From Acanthosepion lycidas (Eukaryota; Mollusca; Cephalopoda; Sepiida; Sepiidae), in NCBI GenBank assembly GCA_963932145.1, contig OZ010580.1:8597746-8661745 (forward strand): DNA of 64,000 nt, written 5' to 3'. Positions within the stretch are counted from its first letter, which is position 1, and the number at the start of each line of letters is the position of its first letter. The notes below the pieces were generated by a model. It worked only from the letters and a program-made list of their open reading frames with translations, ran no database searches and was not told the origin of the DNA. Made by a program: the position numbers and the translations under genes. Below are positions 43,139 to 53,889 of the stretch, piece by piece.

Positions 43139-43427
43139 GGTCACATCAGACTAAGTATGGAGTATTGCTGCTATATTTTGGCAGGTGCTACCTAGTCTTC
43201 GCGTTCTATCCTCGCCGGAGTTCAAAAACAATTACACGGTATTGTAGCTAGAAATGTAGCTAGCCTATTGTGTCGCTATTACTATGCCAAATGTTCGGAC
43301 GAGTTATATTACTTGGACCCATCAGTTCAGGCTTTCACATCTCGGACACGCCATGTCATGTTCACGATGGCAAATCATACCCATTCTGTTCGTATTCCTT
43401 TGGTAATGAGTAAGTTCCATTCAGATT

Positions 43428-43545
43428 CTTTTGTTTAATCATTTCACCGCAATCAAGGCAATAAAGCCACTACGTTAGAGAATATGAGAAAAACTGCTAT
43501 TAAGAAAAGAGGACAATAAAAGAACAAGAATTAAGAAGAAACAAT
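43428..43545 (-). mobile_element. LINE family A 3' end, copy 3
   Basis: TTTAATCATTTCACCGCAAT CAAGGCAATAAAGCCACTAC, GAGGACAATAAAAGAACAAG. Carried inside the tandem unit. Confidence 0.75.
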
Positions 43546-43747
43546 ATAACAACTCTTATCCTACAGACTAAGCATTCCTAGCCTCTCACTTACTCTATTG
43601 CTATTACTATTGCACACGAGTTACATTCGTTAGATCCAACAGTTCAGACCTTCACATCTATGACCCCACCCAAGCCATGGTCACTGTGGAAAGTCATTCC
43701 CATTGTCATCATGTTCTTTTGGAAAAGAGTAAGTTTCATTCAAATTC

Positions 43748-43865
43748 ATTTGTTTAATCCGTTCACTCCATGCAAGGCAATAAAGCCGCTAAGATGCAAC
43801 GGGTTACTGACTGTTATGGGAAAAACTACTATTGAAGAGAGAGGACAATAAAAGAACAAGAATTC
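43748..43865 (-). mobile_element. LINE family A 3' end, copy 4
   Basis: Duplicate of the previous insertion (AAGGCAATAAAGCCGCTAAG, AGAGGACAATAAAAGAACAA), at the same place in the second tandem unit. Confidence 0.75.
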
Positions 43866-44115
43866 GCTATTACTAAGGTAATTGTTCAAACGAGTTACAT
43901 TCCTTAGACCCAACAGTTCAGATTGTCACATCTAGGAGCCCTCCTCAAGCCATGTTCACGATGGCAAGTCATTCCCATTTTCATAATCTTCTTTTGGTAA
44001 AGAATAAATTTCATTCAGACACCATCTTCCCCAAAACTGTTACTTTGTGGAACAGACTCCAGACGGGATGCTTCCTGGGCCACTACCATCTTAACATTTT
44101 TAAGTCCAGTGTCAA

Positions 44116-45089
44116 TTAATATCTATCCTACATATCCTCATAAGATGTATACCTTCAACTACAAATAAAATATATTGTTGGTCATTTTACTATTAGAAAT
44201 TTATTTATTTTATACTTACAGAATATTTTGCTTTTGTTTGGGCGATCTCTATTTGCCCATAGCTCGGATCCTAACTGATGCTGCCAACACGGGTCAGAAT
44301 GAACTAAGGACCATCAGCAATTAAGAGATCGTTTCACACTCCTCAAACCCTCCAGTCTCCAAATCAGAGGCATCGTTGCCGGATATAGGTTATCGTCTTA
44401 CGCAGGACTACATTGGGCTTCGTACTGCTTGAACTGTCAGTAAACAAAAAGAAAAAGAACATTGTTTTAACTTTTATATTTTGTGGAATTATATTTTTCG
44501 GGTCAATCTCAGGATACTTTACTTAAAACGTGCCTAAAATGTATTAGTGAATTCATGATGTTCCCTATTTTTGCATTTTTATGAATCCTAATATCCATAG
44601 AGGTTATATCGTTCAAACAAAATTTTAATATCTTGTCTGAAAACATCCAAAATATGGTCCGAAACTTAAGAAAATATTACAAGAAAACTCGAAAAGTATT
44701 ACTTGTGATAAGTTGCTGATTCCTAATTTGAATACATTATATTATATACTATGTATTTTTAGAAAGCCCATGAAAGATATCCTTGAAATATATTCGTTTA
44801 CAAAAACATTGACATGCATTATTACGGTACGATTTTAAAATATTGACTGTTGTTGACAAAGATTATATAAAAGAAAGATCAATTTGAAGACTTGACAAAA
44901 ATGCAAAGATTAATGTCATTGTCGAGTGCAGATGTTCGTTTAAAATAATGTTATTCATTTTTCTATTATAAGGGATTTCGAATTTCTTTTTATTCTATAG
45001 ATGATAAAAAAAATAAAATAAAATAATATTTTGCATTGTGGTACATTGTCAGAGATGAACCAAACGACTGCAAGCGGCAGAAAGTTGGT
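44116..45089. other. unassigned spacer
   Basis: No gene. 44900-45050 is AT-rich. Confidence 0.35.
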
Positions 45090-46215
45090 TCTACCGACAA
45101 ATTATGGAAAGAAAATGTGAGAAACGTAAACAGGAACTGATTCATGTGATGAACTTTATGCAATTTCAAGTGCAGGTATGCCTTGACGCTTCCGGGTTGT
45201 ACAGGCACCACATGCACTGCGGCCGCAGTAGAAGTGGTTTTTCTTGGACAAGATCGCCTGACGGACCCCAGGACCTCTCCAGGCCGGTTTGAATTGAGTT
45301 TTCCTTATCCTAGACCAGTTGCCACCCAGCGCTCAGGAACCTAGTTTGTTGTGCTATTTTACCCATATCTGGGGGGGAGGATAGACGATTCATACACAGG
45401 ATTCTTTCCCAAGAATAAGTGCATGCAATGGATCCGACCGGAATTCGAACTTGACTCGCCGATTCCTCAGTCCGATCCTCTATCCATAACGTCACCGTTA
45501 TGTAATATCTAATCGGTTAGACTGTGAAAGCTGGATAATTTAATCACTGATTAAATGGAGAATGGAAGCGAAGGACGTATGAATCCATCAACATATGTAG
45601 AGGTTACCTTTCACAAAACATGTGAGTAACGATAAGATTTCACAGAGAATAGGAACTGATTGCCGTGTAGAACAGTGTTATATAATATCTAAGTTGTGAG
45701 ACAGCGGAAGGTGGACAATTCCCTCACTAATGGAAAGAACACTTGAAGTGACAAAATGTGTTTTTTATCAGCTAATGAGGATGTTAGATAGAACATGTAA
45801 GAAGAAAATTTTAAGGTGAATAGCAATTGATTCGTAGACTAAAGAGATGTGTAATATCTAATCGATCAATTCTGGACAATTTCTTCTCAGATGAAAACGT
45901 GATTTGAAGCGAAAGACATGTTTATCTATCAACGAATGCAGGGGATATGTTAGACAGAACATGCAATTAACGAAAACATTTCAAACGAGAATAAGGACTA
46001 ATTCAAGCGTTGAACCTGCAATGCAATATCTAATCTATAAAATAATAAATATGGAACGATTCCTTTACAGAGGAAGAGACCCGGAACTATAAAGTTGTGA
46101 ATGCCATTTGGCAGAACATCTGTATGATGAAGAATTGTTTATGTGAACAAGAACTGAAAAAAAAGTGCTGACCTTTTATATAATATCTAAACTCCTATGT
46201 GATAACGAGTGCTGA
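45090..46215. repeat. degenerate ~160-180 bp satellite, about five units, SINE-interrupted
   Basis: Anchor phrase (T/C)AATATCTAA occurs at 45503, 45683, 45852, 46024 and 46182. Other shared pieces are GGACAATTCC, GACAGAACATG and GAACTGATTC. A partial unit at 45090-45164 is cut off by the SINE at 45165-45497, after which the array resumes. Confidence 0.85.
45165..45497 (-). mobile_element. SINE family A, copy 4, with target duplication
   Basis: Minus strand: tRNA-like head AACGGTGACGTTATGGATAG AGG and B-box AGTTCGAATTCC, then GGTAAAATAGCAC, GGTGGCAACTGGTCTAGGAT. Flanked by TTATGCAAT (45156-45164) and TTATGTAAT (45498-45506), an 8/9 target-site duplication inside a satellite unit. Confidence 0.85.
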
Positions 46216-46289
46216 ACCTTTGAAATATCTGGGAGACAACAGGAGAGGAAAATAATTTAATACTCAGGGAGATTATTTATTTCAGGCGT

Positions 46290-46450
46290 AATGAAACTAG
46301 CGAGTCCAGGATCACTTAGATATGGTGATTTCGTAACTCAGGTGTAGCACAAAGCCGAAAGTATAGGGCACACAGTAAGGATCGAACTCACTACTTAGTT
46401 ATAATTAATCTAGCGAGACAAGCTTGCTAATGATTACTCCACGTCAAAGT
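46290..46450 (-). mobile_element. tRNA-derived SINE, family B, copy 2
   Basis: Minus: GGAGTAATCATTAGCAAGCT TGTC, GCTAGATTAATT, B-box GTGAGTTCGATCC, then CTTTCGGCTTTGTGCTACAC, colinear with 9190-9355. Confidence 0.75.
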
Positions 46451-46823
46451 GGCCAAAATATGGGGTTTTATATGTGGACGCGCTCCCGCAATCCTGTTCG
46501 GTTGCCTGAGAGTGTTCTGAGTCGATATCGTTGTTTATTAATTCTTTGATCCTATCTGACCTCGAAGGGGGTTAGTTTCCCGCCTTGCGGTTCTTAACGA
46601 GATGTCGGGCATTTTGGATTATCAGTAACATTTTACAGTTTGTCCGCAGGTGATGTCTTGTCGTTTGATAAAGATTACTTTCGTCAACGAAGTCTTTGAC
46701 CGGTATATTTCCAACACATCTCGAATAATGGAATTTTTCATAAAAGAAAGGTATTTATCAAAGAAATATTCGGTGGCTGTTTGAAAAAAAATATAATAGT
46801 CTCCTATCGAATTCATCCATTTC

Positions 46824-46826
<3 letters not shown>
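46451..46826. other. unassigned spacer
   Basis: Nothing recognised. Confidence 0.35.

Positions 46827-46892
<66 letters not shown>
46827..46892. repeat. (TA)n(TG)n
   Basis: Compound array. Confidence 0.97.
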
Positions 46893-46894
<2 letters not shown>

Positions 46895-46984
46895 TGGGTA
46901 AATTGTCGCAATTTTATAGTTTTAATTTTGCGCACGCGTGTTGTTTGTTTTCGATTTTCACGACTGCATAGTATGGTAGGGTAA

Positions 46985-47545
46985 TTTGAGCACCGTCTCT
47001 GAAAAAAATGCACCATGACGCAATTCACTCCGCCAGAAATTCTGAAGCTGCCTGCTGTACTGCTTGGCATTTGCGCCGGAGGCTCCAATAAGAACATTTC
47101 AGAGTGTTTGCTTGTCAATTTGTGAAAAATTGTGAAAAGGATTCAGAAAGAGATGGATGAGTCGAATGGTGATTACGAATGTGTTTGGAGTGATCACTAG
47201 TGATTCCGTCATTATGCCTCCATTTCTCTTCCCACAGAGACCTACGTCAAGTGCAATGAGGAGGTAGTTCTACGCCGTGTCAGGGTGGCTGCTGGAAGAC
47301 TCTCTATCTCGTAACATGACTTTACACCATTTCACACAAGCAGGAGAAACCAGTCATGGCTGACAGATAATTTCTGCCAATATACCACCCTTTACCTCTG
47401 GCCACTTAACTCCCCAAACTTCAACCTCCGAGATTATTATGTGTGGGGTGCAATTAAGCAAGAGACCAACAAAACTTCTTGTAACACCAAAGATGAACTG
47501 AAGGCAAAGATTAGGGCAGCACTCACTAAATTAACAAAGAGGCCG
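46985..47545 (+). pseudogene. mariner/DDxD transposase relic
   Basis: Broken plus-strand transposase of the IS630/mariner group. N-terminal phrases TPPEILKLPAVLLGICAGGS and RIQKEMDESNGDYE (47020-47180) fit a helix-turn-helix region. IMPPFLFPQ follows (47212-47238) and then TDNFCQYTT, LWPLNSPNFNLRDYYVWGAI and KDELKAKIRAALTKL (47365-47540). The family form is (W)PP.SPDLNPLDYYVW; here SPD has become SPN while the last aspartate before YYVW remains. Several stops and frameshifts; terminal repeats not found. Confidence 0.78.
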
Positions 47546-47679
47546 ATTATATATACACTTTGTTGTATATTATTTTTGAGAATAGCCAAATGCTACTCTT
47601 TATCCAGGATAACCTGTACTCTCACTAGTTCTCCTGGTCAAGAAGCAGCAAAAGTAGAGTCCTGTGTCATTTCTATCTA

Positions 47680-48751
47680 TTATTTTGCTCTACTGGGACG
47701 GATGGTCTCATAATCTTCAGAAACTGTAAAAAACGATACACAGACAAAACTAGAAAAGCAATAATAAGTATTTTCAAAAATAACGGATTCGACATAGATA
47801 TAAAAACTAACCTAAACGAAGTAGATTTTATAGATGTTACCTTCAACCTAAGAGAAGGCACATATAAACCATACAGTAAACCCAATGATAAACCACTCTA
47901 TATACACACATATCTTCCAACTACCCGCCTTCTATAATCAAACAAATACCAAAATCGCTTTCCGACAATTCCTCCAATGTATCCATATTTAACAAAGCTA
48001 AGAAAGAATACGAATCAGCCCTAAAAGATAGCGGATTCCCAGTAACACTTACATACTCACCACAGAACACAGAGAAGGCCAACAGGAAAAGAAATATCAT
48101 ATGGTTCAACCCACCGTACAGCAAAAACGTAAAAACAAAATATTCTTCAAACTCTTACACAAACACATCCCGGAATCAAGCACCCTACACAAAATATTCA
48201 ACAAAAACACAGTAAAAATCAGCTACAGTTGCACCGAAAAAATGGCACAAATAATAAAAAAAAACACAGCATGAAAATTATCAACAAACCACACGAACAA
48301 ATTAAACCTACGTGTAACTGCAGAATAAAGAACCAATGTCCCTTAAACTGTAATTGTTTACAAAACAAAGTAATATACCAAGCCACGATAAAATCACCAT
48401 ATAATGAAGAAAAAGTATACATAGGAGTAATTGAAGGACCCTGGAAACAAAGAAATTATACACACAAAACATCTTTCACAAATAGCAAATATGCGAACAG
48501 CAAAATGATTTCTAAGTATATCTGGGAAATTAAAAAAAAAACGCACATCACACCAAAAATATCTTGTAAAATAAGGAAAAGATCATCAGCCGACAACAAC
48601 CAATCAAAAACTTGCAAACTTTGCTTGAAGAAAAAATAGATATAACATTCGCAGACCAAAATAAATTAGTAAATAAAAGATCCGAGATCATCTCAAAATG
48701 CAGACATGAAAACAAATTTTTACTACATAACTTAAAAATCGAAATAAATTA
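47680..48751 (+). pseudogene. Penelope-like element 3' half: RT thumb and GIY-YIG endonuclease
   Basis: Starts at the end of the RT palm (DGLIIFRNCKKRYTDKTRKA) and continues NNGFDIDIKTNLNEVDFIDV TFNL, GTYKPYSKPNDKPLYIHTYL (47700-47930), the PLE thumb. After several frameshifts (47930-48225) the endonuclease frame follows (48229-48639). It has CNCRIKNQCPLNCNC, NKVIYQATI, VYIGVIEGPWKQRNYTHKTS (YIG with a nearby R), SKYIWEIKKK (catalytic E) and KTCKLCL. A frameshift at about 48630 leads to ADQNKLVNKRSEIISKCRHE and NKFLLHNL ending at TAA 48749-48751. Best-preserved endonuclease of this subfamily in the window. Confidence 0.9.
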
Positions 48752-49334
48752 AATAAACAATCAAAATGACAATAAAATAAGTAAAATAAATTAACCCAAA
48801 CAAATTACCAAATCACAAACGTTAGAATAGACGAAATAGAATAAATAAATAAAAAATAAAAAACAAAATCAATGAACCCAAATAAATAAAGTAAATAATA
48901 AACAAATTAACAAACCATTATGACCAAAATATTAGTTAGACTATAAAAATCAAACCAAAAAATCGGACAAAAAACATAGCTATAACTGTTATATAACAAT
49001 AAAAAATACTACGTTACTTAAAAAACGAAAAGCGAAAAGTGTAAATGAAAATATACAAACAAAAAAAAGACTTGAAAAAAAAAAATCATACATGCAACTT
49101 GGGAGGCATCTTTTTACTTCACGACAGAAAGGTAGAAGGTTAGTGGTGGCGAATATCATTTTGAATAAGTTGAAGAAAGATCCCGGAATAATGTTAAACT
49201 TGGAGAGTAATTATACATTCTTATTGTTCGAAGTAGAGTATAATAGCGTCATAAAATCCTCAGAGAATTCGAGTAAGATATCTTTAATCATTTCTAAGTT
49301 AGAACGGTCCGAACTTTAATCCAACGATTGGACA
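48752..49334. other. A-rich PLE 3' flank and spacer
   Basis: AAATAAATAAA-type A-rich DNA to about 49090, plausible 3' UTR. A 75-codon frame (49092-49319) has no domain. Confidence 0.4.
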
Positions 49335-49358
49335 ATATATATATATATATATATATAT
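49335..49358. repeat. (TA)n
   Basis: Short array on the outer side of an inverted R3 pair. Confidence 0.95.
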
Positions 49359-49480
49359 TCCTTCGCTACGTAAGAGTTCTCATGTTTCAAATTGAATTAA
49401 AGTATCAACCCAAAAATGTTTGAAACATGAGAACTCTTATGTAGCGAAGGAATCATATTTTTTTAAAAAATAATTATAAT
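49355..49480. repeat. family R3 repeats, inverted pair
   Basis: ATTCCTTCGCTACGTAAGAG TTCTCATGTTTCAAA (49357-49391, minus copy) faces TTTGAAACATGAGAACTCTT ATGTAGCGAAGGAAT (49417-49451, plus copy) across ~25 bp. Confidence 0.92.
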
Positions 49481-49588
49481 TTAAGCTTTACTTCTGTATG
49501 GAGCACTGTCTTTTAAAAATAAAAACAAAAATACTAAAGAACTCCGGATTATTTACCTAACGTGTTCTTTCCTATTTTTCTATATATT
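49481..49588. other. short spacer
   Basis: Nothing recognised. Confidence 0.35.
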
Positions 49589-49589
49589 T

Positions 49590-49664
<75 letters not shown>

Positions 49665-49680
49665 GGTGTGTGTGGGTGTG
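49589..49680. repeat. (CA)n(TG)n palindromic array
   Basis: About 37 bp of CA meets about 40 bp of TG at CACGTG, so each strand can fold on itself; also a Z-DNA-prone sequence. Confidence 0.97.
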
Positions 49681-50639
49681 AATGTGTGTCATGGAACACA
49701 GGAAATAATGACGTATATGTAATTGTGTAAAATATAATTGTACTTTAACTTTTGGAAAATGAAGTCGATAAACAAAAAGGAAATGTTTTATGAATCTAAC
49801 TAACACATTAAATAAATTTATCTAGATTTATTTGGGAGATTTTTTTAGATGAAGCGCTTTCAATATTATATACCTTCGTGTTGGAAGCAACATGGTTATT
49901 CTGACCACTCTTTTTACACCGTTTCGGTCGTTTTAGCCTCCGTTTTTCTTCAGGATCACGAACCGATATATCCCCTCCGGTTGTCAAACGCAATGAGAAT
50001 AATTCTACCGCCACCCTCGTTAACACGGTTTAAAATTCAAAGAAGTTTACCAAGTACAATAAATATCTGTAGATGGCCGCAGGTTACAACACCTAAAACG
50101 TTATCTATATAAGTGCAGATGTGTTTATCGAAAAAACTTCAGAAACTGAAAACAAATGCTCAATCAAAAGGCAGTTAATATATGCAAGATTAATGTGTGT
50201 GCATGTGGGGGATGCAAACTATAATGGCAGAGAAATCGGAGAGACAAATTCGAATTCTAGTCAGGTTCTACATATTAACATACGCGGAAATTCCTTGTCC
50301 GTGTAAGGGAGTACTAAACAAAATAGGAGTTTCCTGCTGGCTTCTCTTTTTATTTGCTGTGTCACTTCAGAACATGAAAGATTAAGGCTCTCCTCACGTT
50401 CCTATATCCTTTGTCTATCGAAGCATTTTTGTCTCCTTACTCTTCATGCCAGTCCGTGCTCTGTAAATCTATTTGTCCGAGTTCTGCTCCTCTTATCTTC
50501 AATATGACAATGCGAGTGTCATTCTCCAAAATGTCTTTCCTCGTTAGGTTTCTTAGAAATACCACCTGTCTTTTTTCAGATTCTGGCAAAAATCACGCAA
50601 ATATAGAAATTGAAATATTTAGAAAGTGTCGTAAAAGAC
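49681..50639. other. spacer with terminal motif
   Basis: 49900-49960 on minus reads GATCCTGAAGAAAAACGGAG then CGACCGAAACGGTG, the shared retroelement terminal motif. Frames to 50659 carry no recognised domain. Confidence 0.4.
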
Positions 50640-50885
50640 AACGGAAAGCGCGTCACTGAAATTCGTAGTCTTATTGCAATATCCAAAGATGGCTTCCCAA
50701 AGAGAATCAAAGTATTAGGCAACACGAAACTATCTTCGAAACAAAGAAAAAGTACCCCACAGTGATGGTATACTGGAATTATTAAACACAACTGGATGAT
50801 GAAGAAACTTCAAGCAACAGAAATATCTTTCTACAGAAAGAAGTTGAGAATACCTTGGACTGAATATGTGAGTAATGAGTAAGCT
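50640..50885 (+). pseudogene. LINE family B RT C-terminal fragment, copy 1
   Basis: VTEIRSLIAISKDGFPKRIK, VLGNTKLS..QRK, then LQATEISFYRKKLRIPWTEY VSNE. This is the thumb/C-terminal region common to a widespread group of non-LTR retrotransposons (T-E-I-R.RI...ATE..FYRR.LRI.WTEHVSNE). One frameshift near 50770. Confidence 0.8.
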
Positions 50886-51849
50886 GTGGGTAATTCAGCT
50901 CGCCCGTCGTTTGCGATGAGTGAAATGGATTAAAGTGCTTACTTTTGTCCGGTCCTCCGGTCTGTGGTAGTGACCTTTTTTTTTCTCAGTCTCGTTAGTA
51001 CGCCGTCACGCTAATAATGCGCTCTGTCGTCTTCCTCCCAGACTCGCTATTTATGCCCGCGTTATCTTACTTCTCGTTCGCCCGAAACTTCCGGTTTTAT
51101 AAATTCAAGCTGGTTTGAATTCTTAGTCTTTTTTTATTATTAATTTTTTTCTCCCCTGCATGTCCGCCCGCGATCTTTCAACAGGACCGGACACGTCAAG
51201 CAAAGTCGCTTTGCAGGAAGTAAATCTTCTCGTTCCTCACAGAAGCTTTAGGGAAAATGGAAATAAAAAAGGAGACTTATATTTCGAATTAGAATCAATT
51301 TAACATTCTAAGGTACATAAGTGTGTTTAGAAAACGTGTGACAGTTCACAAGGTTGAGTGTGTTTATTTTAGGTAAAGGTGCGTGTTCAGTATGTCAACA
51401 AAGAAGATAGAAACATACAAAACATGAGTTTCCAATACGGACGTTTATTTTATTTTATGGAAAGGGACATTGAGAACTTTGTTTCTCTCTTTTTTGGTTC
51501 CGAATTTAGGGAAGGTCATTAAAAGCGCCGTCACAACGGCCGTAATTAAGTCAGCTTTGCTCTAAATTGAAACAACGAAAGAAAAGTCTTGACTTACGGT
51601 AGAAATTGAGGATTTGGGGAGGCATGTCGGAACGTGGGAGGAGTGTTCAGTCATCAAGTGCCTATCATTCTCCGGTGGGAAGGTATTTACCATATGCCTC
51701 CCATCTTGGAGCAAGATAAAAAATAGAGTGCGGCAGGAAATGTGTGCCTTTTTATGGACATGAACAATAACACATCACGACGTTTGGCGAACCAAATGTG
51801 TTACTCATATTTCCGAGTCCTTTACAATTAGCATCATGGGAAAATTTAT
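50886..51849. other. unassigned spacer
   Basis: Includes a GC-richer patch (50930-51110); no gene recognised. Confidence 0.35.
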
Positions 51850-51858
51850 TTCTTTTTA

Positions 51859-51898
<40 letters not shown>

Positions 51899-51900
51899 TC
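51850..51900. repeat. (ATT)n
   Basis: About twelve units. Confidence 0.95.
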
Positions 51901-51966
51901 TTTTTCACTCATATTCATTAACCTGTATTGGAATAAAATAGGGTTTGATTTTTTTATGACAAAATG

Positions 51967-51968
<2 letters not shown>

Positions 51969-52020
<52 letters not shown>
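51969..52020. repeat. (TA)n
   Basis: Precedes R2. Confidence 0.97.
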
Positions 52021-52024
<4 letters not shown>

Positions 52025-52110
52025 AAATATAGTTTTAAGTTGTGCTATATTTATGGGATAAATTGCCCAATATCAGAGATTGAGCGAGTGTAAATATAAA
52101 AGTGAAAAGA
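52021..52110 (+). repeat. family R2 repeat, copy 3
   Basis: GATGAAATATAGTTTTAAGT TGTGCTATATTTATGGGATA AATTGC, ATCAGAGATTGAGCG. Confidence 0.85.
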
Positions 52111-52585
52111 AAAAAATGTACAAATCGTTGAACAGTATAATTGTCAATCCCACAAAATGTTTAATATGCAAAACAAATCACTAAACCAAATGAATTTCTT
52201 TTTTTCAGGTTTTCATCTAAGACGTTTAGCCATCTTGACACCATTTGTCGTAACAATCACTGAAACACACTTTGAGGTATTTAACTAGAAAGAGAACAGT
52301 TTAAAATCGTTTTCTGTTTCTGTCTCCCCGGTTGAACTGAAAGTTTTATATGATCCAGTTATCTGTTTGGATAAGTCTTGTTCTTATGTCCATCGTCTTT
52401 ACCATGTTGAATTGATAATGTTAATTATATTTTATGAATATGTCCTGAAGATGGTTTATTGACCGAAACGTCCGACGTTGACATTATATTAACATTAAAA
52501 CAGCATAATTGCATATAAGGATTTTTGTTTGTTTTTTCCGTATATTTTTCTTCATACTGTCGGATCTATATCCATATATTTGCTT

Positions 52586-52589
<4 letters not shown>
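52111..52589. other. spacer with terminal motif
   Basis: 52443-52485 reads GTCCTGAAGATGGTTTATTG ACCGAAACGTCCGACG: a short stem (GGT/ACC) before GAAAC, the motif shared with 27795 and 57765. Confidence 0.4.

Positions 52590-52657
<68 letters not shown>
52590..52657. repeat. (CA)(TA)n
   Basis: About 60 bp of TA. Confidence 0.97.
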
Positions 52658-52659
<2 letters not shown>

Positions 52660-52704
52660 AATTCCCAAAAGAATAGAATCCAGGTTGAACTCAATGTACA
52701 GGAC

Positions 52705-52803
52705 AGAGTAAGAATATAATATAAAAGGCTTAAACACTAATATTCCATGGTTAGGATTTATTACATTAGAATCGTAATCACGATCCAATCCATCAGACTT
52801 AGA
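52705..52803 (-). ncRNA. family R6 repeat with decayed hammerhead core, copy 2
   Basis: Minus: CTGATGG, stem ATTGGATCGT...ACGATTCTAAT, then GTAATAAATCCTAACCATGG. Both core blocks carry substitutions. Confidence 0.5.
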
Positions 52804-52867
52804 AATTCAAAAAGAAATCCGTTTTCTTTTTTTGCATTTGTAGGTCTGATCAATTTAATCTTCTTCA

Positions 52868-53035
52868 GCTATGGGTAAATAGCGGAAACAGACCTGGTTC
52901 TATAGCCTTGGATGGCAACTGATGTACTGCAGAGAGAAATGGTAATCTACTGCGGGAAAAAAAACCCAAAGATACATGATGGTCTAAGCGTGTAAAACGC
53001 ATGGCACATCATTGACTGACATGCTGACGATACAA
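52868..53035 (+). mobile_element. SINE family A, copy 5
   Basis: ATGGGTAAATAGCGGAAACA GACC, ATAGCCTTGGATGGCAACTG, ACTGCAGAGAGAAATGGTAA, ending near GACTGACATGCTGAC. Confidence 0.8.
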
Positions 53036-53054
53036 TGGGCCGAACATGGGAGCC

Positions 53055-53345
53055 ACGATGATGTTTTAGAGAAAATGAACACAAAAAGGAAACATATTTA
53101 GCATCAGGAAGAGGCAGTTGAAATTTCTAGGGCACATAATCTGATACCCCACAGGACAGATTGAAGGCAACAGGGTGAGCGAAAAATAGGGTACGACATA
53201 GATTGAGTAAATGGATGGCAGAACAGGGTTTAGGAGAAATAATAAAAAGAGAAAATGTATTAAGAGCTACGAAGGAAAGGAAATAGTGGAGACCAATAAT
53301 CACCTACGTCTTAAAGGGACACGCCATAAAAAGACAAAGATATTT
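53055..53345 (+). pseudogene. LINE family B C-terminal fragment, copy 2
   Basis: Phrases KMNTKRKH, FLGHII, QIEGNRV, MDGRTG and LKGT correspond in order to the C-terminus seen on minus at 53890-54400 (EMDTKRKC..., IEGKGYKG). Frameshifted throughout. Confidence 0.7.
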
Positions 53346-53889
53346 AACAAGCCTAGCTTCATCTGTCAAGGCGCACACGATGATGGCGTCTAGTTTGGTT
53401 AGAACCAAGTGAATTAGCTTGGCAGTGCGAGTCTGCCTATTCTGCTTCGCTCCAATGAAGATTCCTTATTAAATATACATTATAACACAAAAATTAGCCG
53501 AGTGTAACTGATGTAGGTTTTGAGCAATACATTTGTGTTACTTTTCTGCTTGCATCACTAACACTAGCGGTTCCAGTGTGTCTGACTCGGAGTTATCTCG
53601 CTGGAAGCAATTTCGGAAAAGCCAGTGGAATATCTGATAAAAATTTCTTTGACACATTACTGCCCTAGAAAACTCGAACAACACAAGCCTTACAATGAAT
53701 GTAGTGCATTAAGTCCGTTCCATTGTATCAATCAAACTTGTCCGTTTATGTTGATCGATATTATTGGAGGTTTTCATAAGACTTATTTTATTTTATAATA
53801 GTCTCAAATAGCGATCGTAGTATTGTTAGCAGTCAGAAAAAAAACGCAAAGATTTTTCTATAAAGGAAAAGTTGAATGTTTTAGTTTCG
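53346..53889. other. unassigned spacer
   Basis: Nothing recognised. Confidence 0.35.

Larger units (their letters stand above)
43139..44115 (+). pseudogene. LINE family A RT C-terminus, tandemly triplicated
   Basis: Non-LTR reverse transcriptase thumb/C-terminal region on plus. HIRLSMEYCCYILAGAT and GVQKQLHGIVARN lead to RYYYAKCSDELYYLDPS and TMANHTHSVRIP (43139-43420), the (I)R..MEYC...AGA layout of jockey/CR1-like LINEs. The segment from YYAKCSDEL to FHSDSF then recurs at about 43598-43745 and 43866-44020. After the third copy the protein resumes as PKTVTLWNRLQTG and LNIFKSSVN (44025-44115). Between copies lie two opposite-orientation family-A 3' ends. Not functional. Confidence 0.8.
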
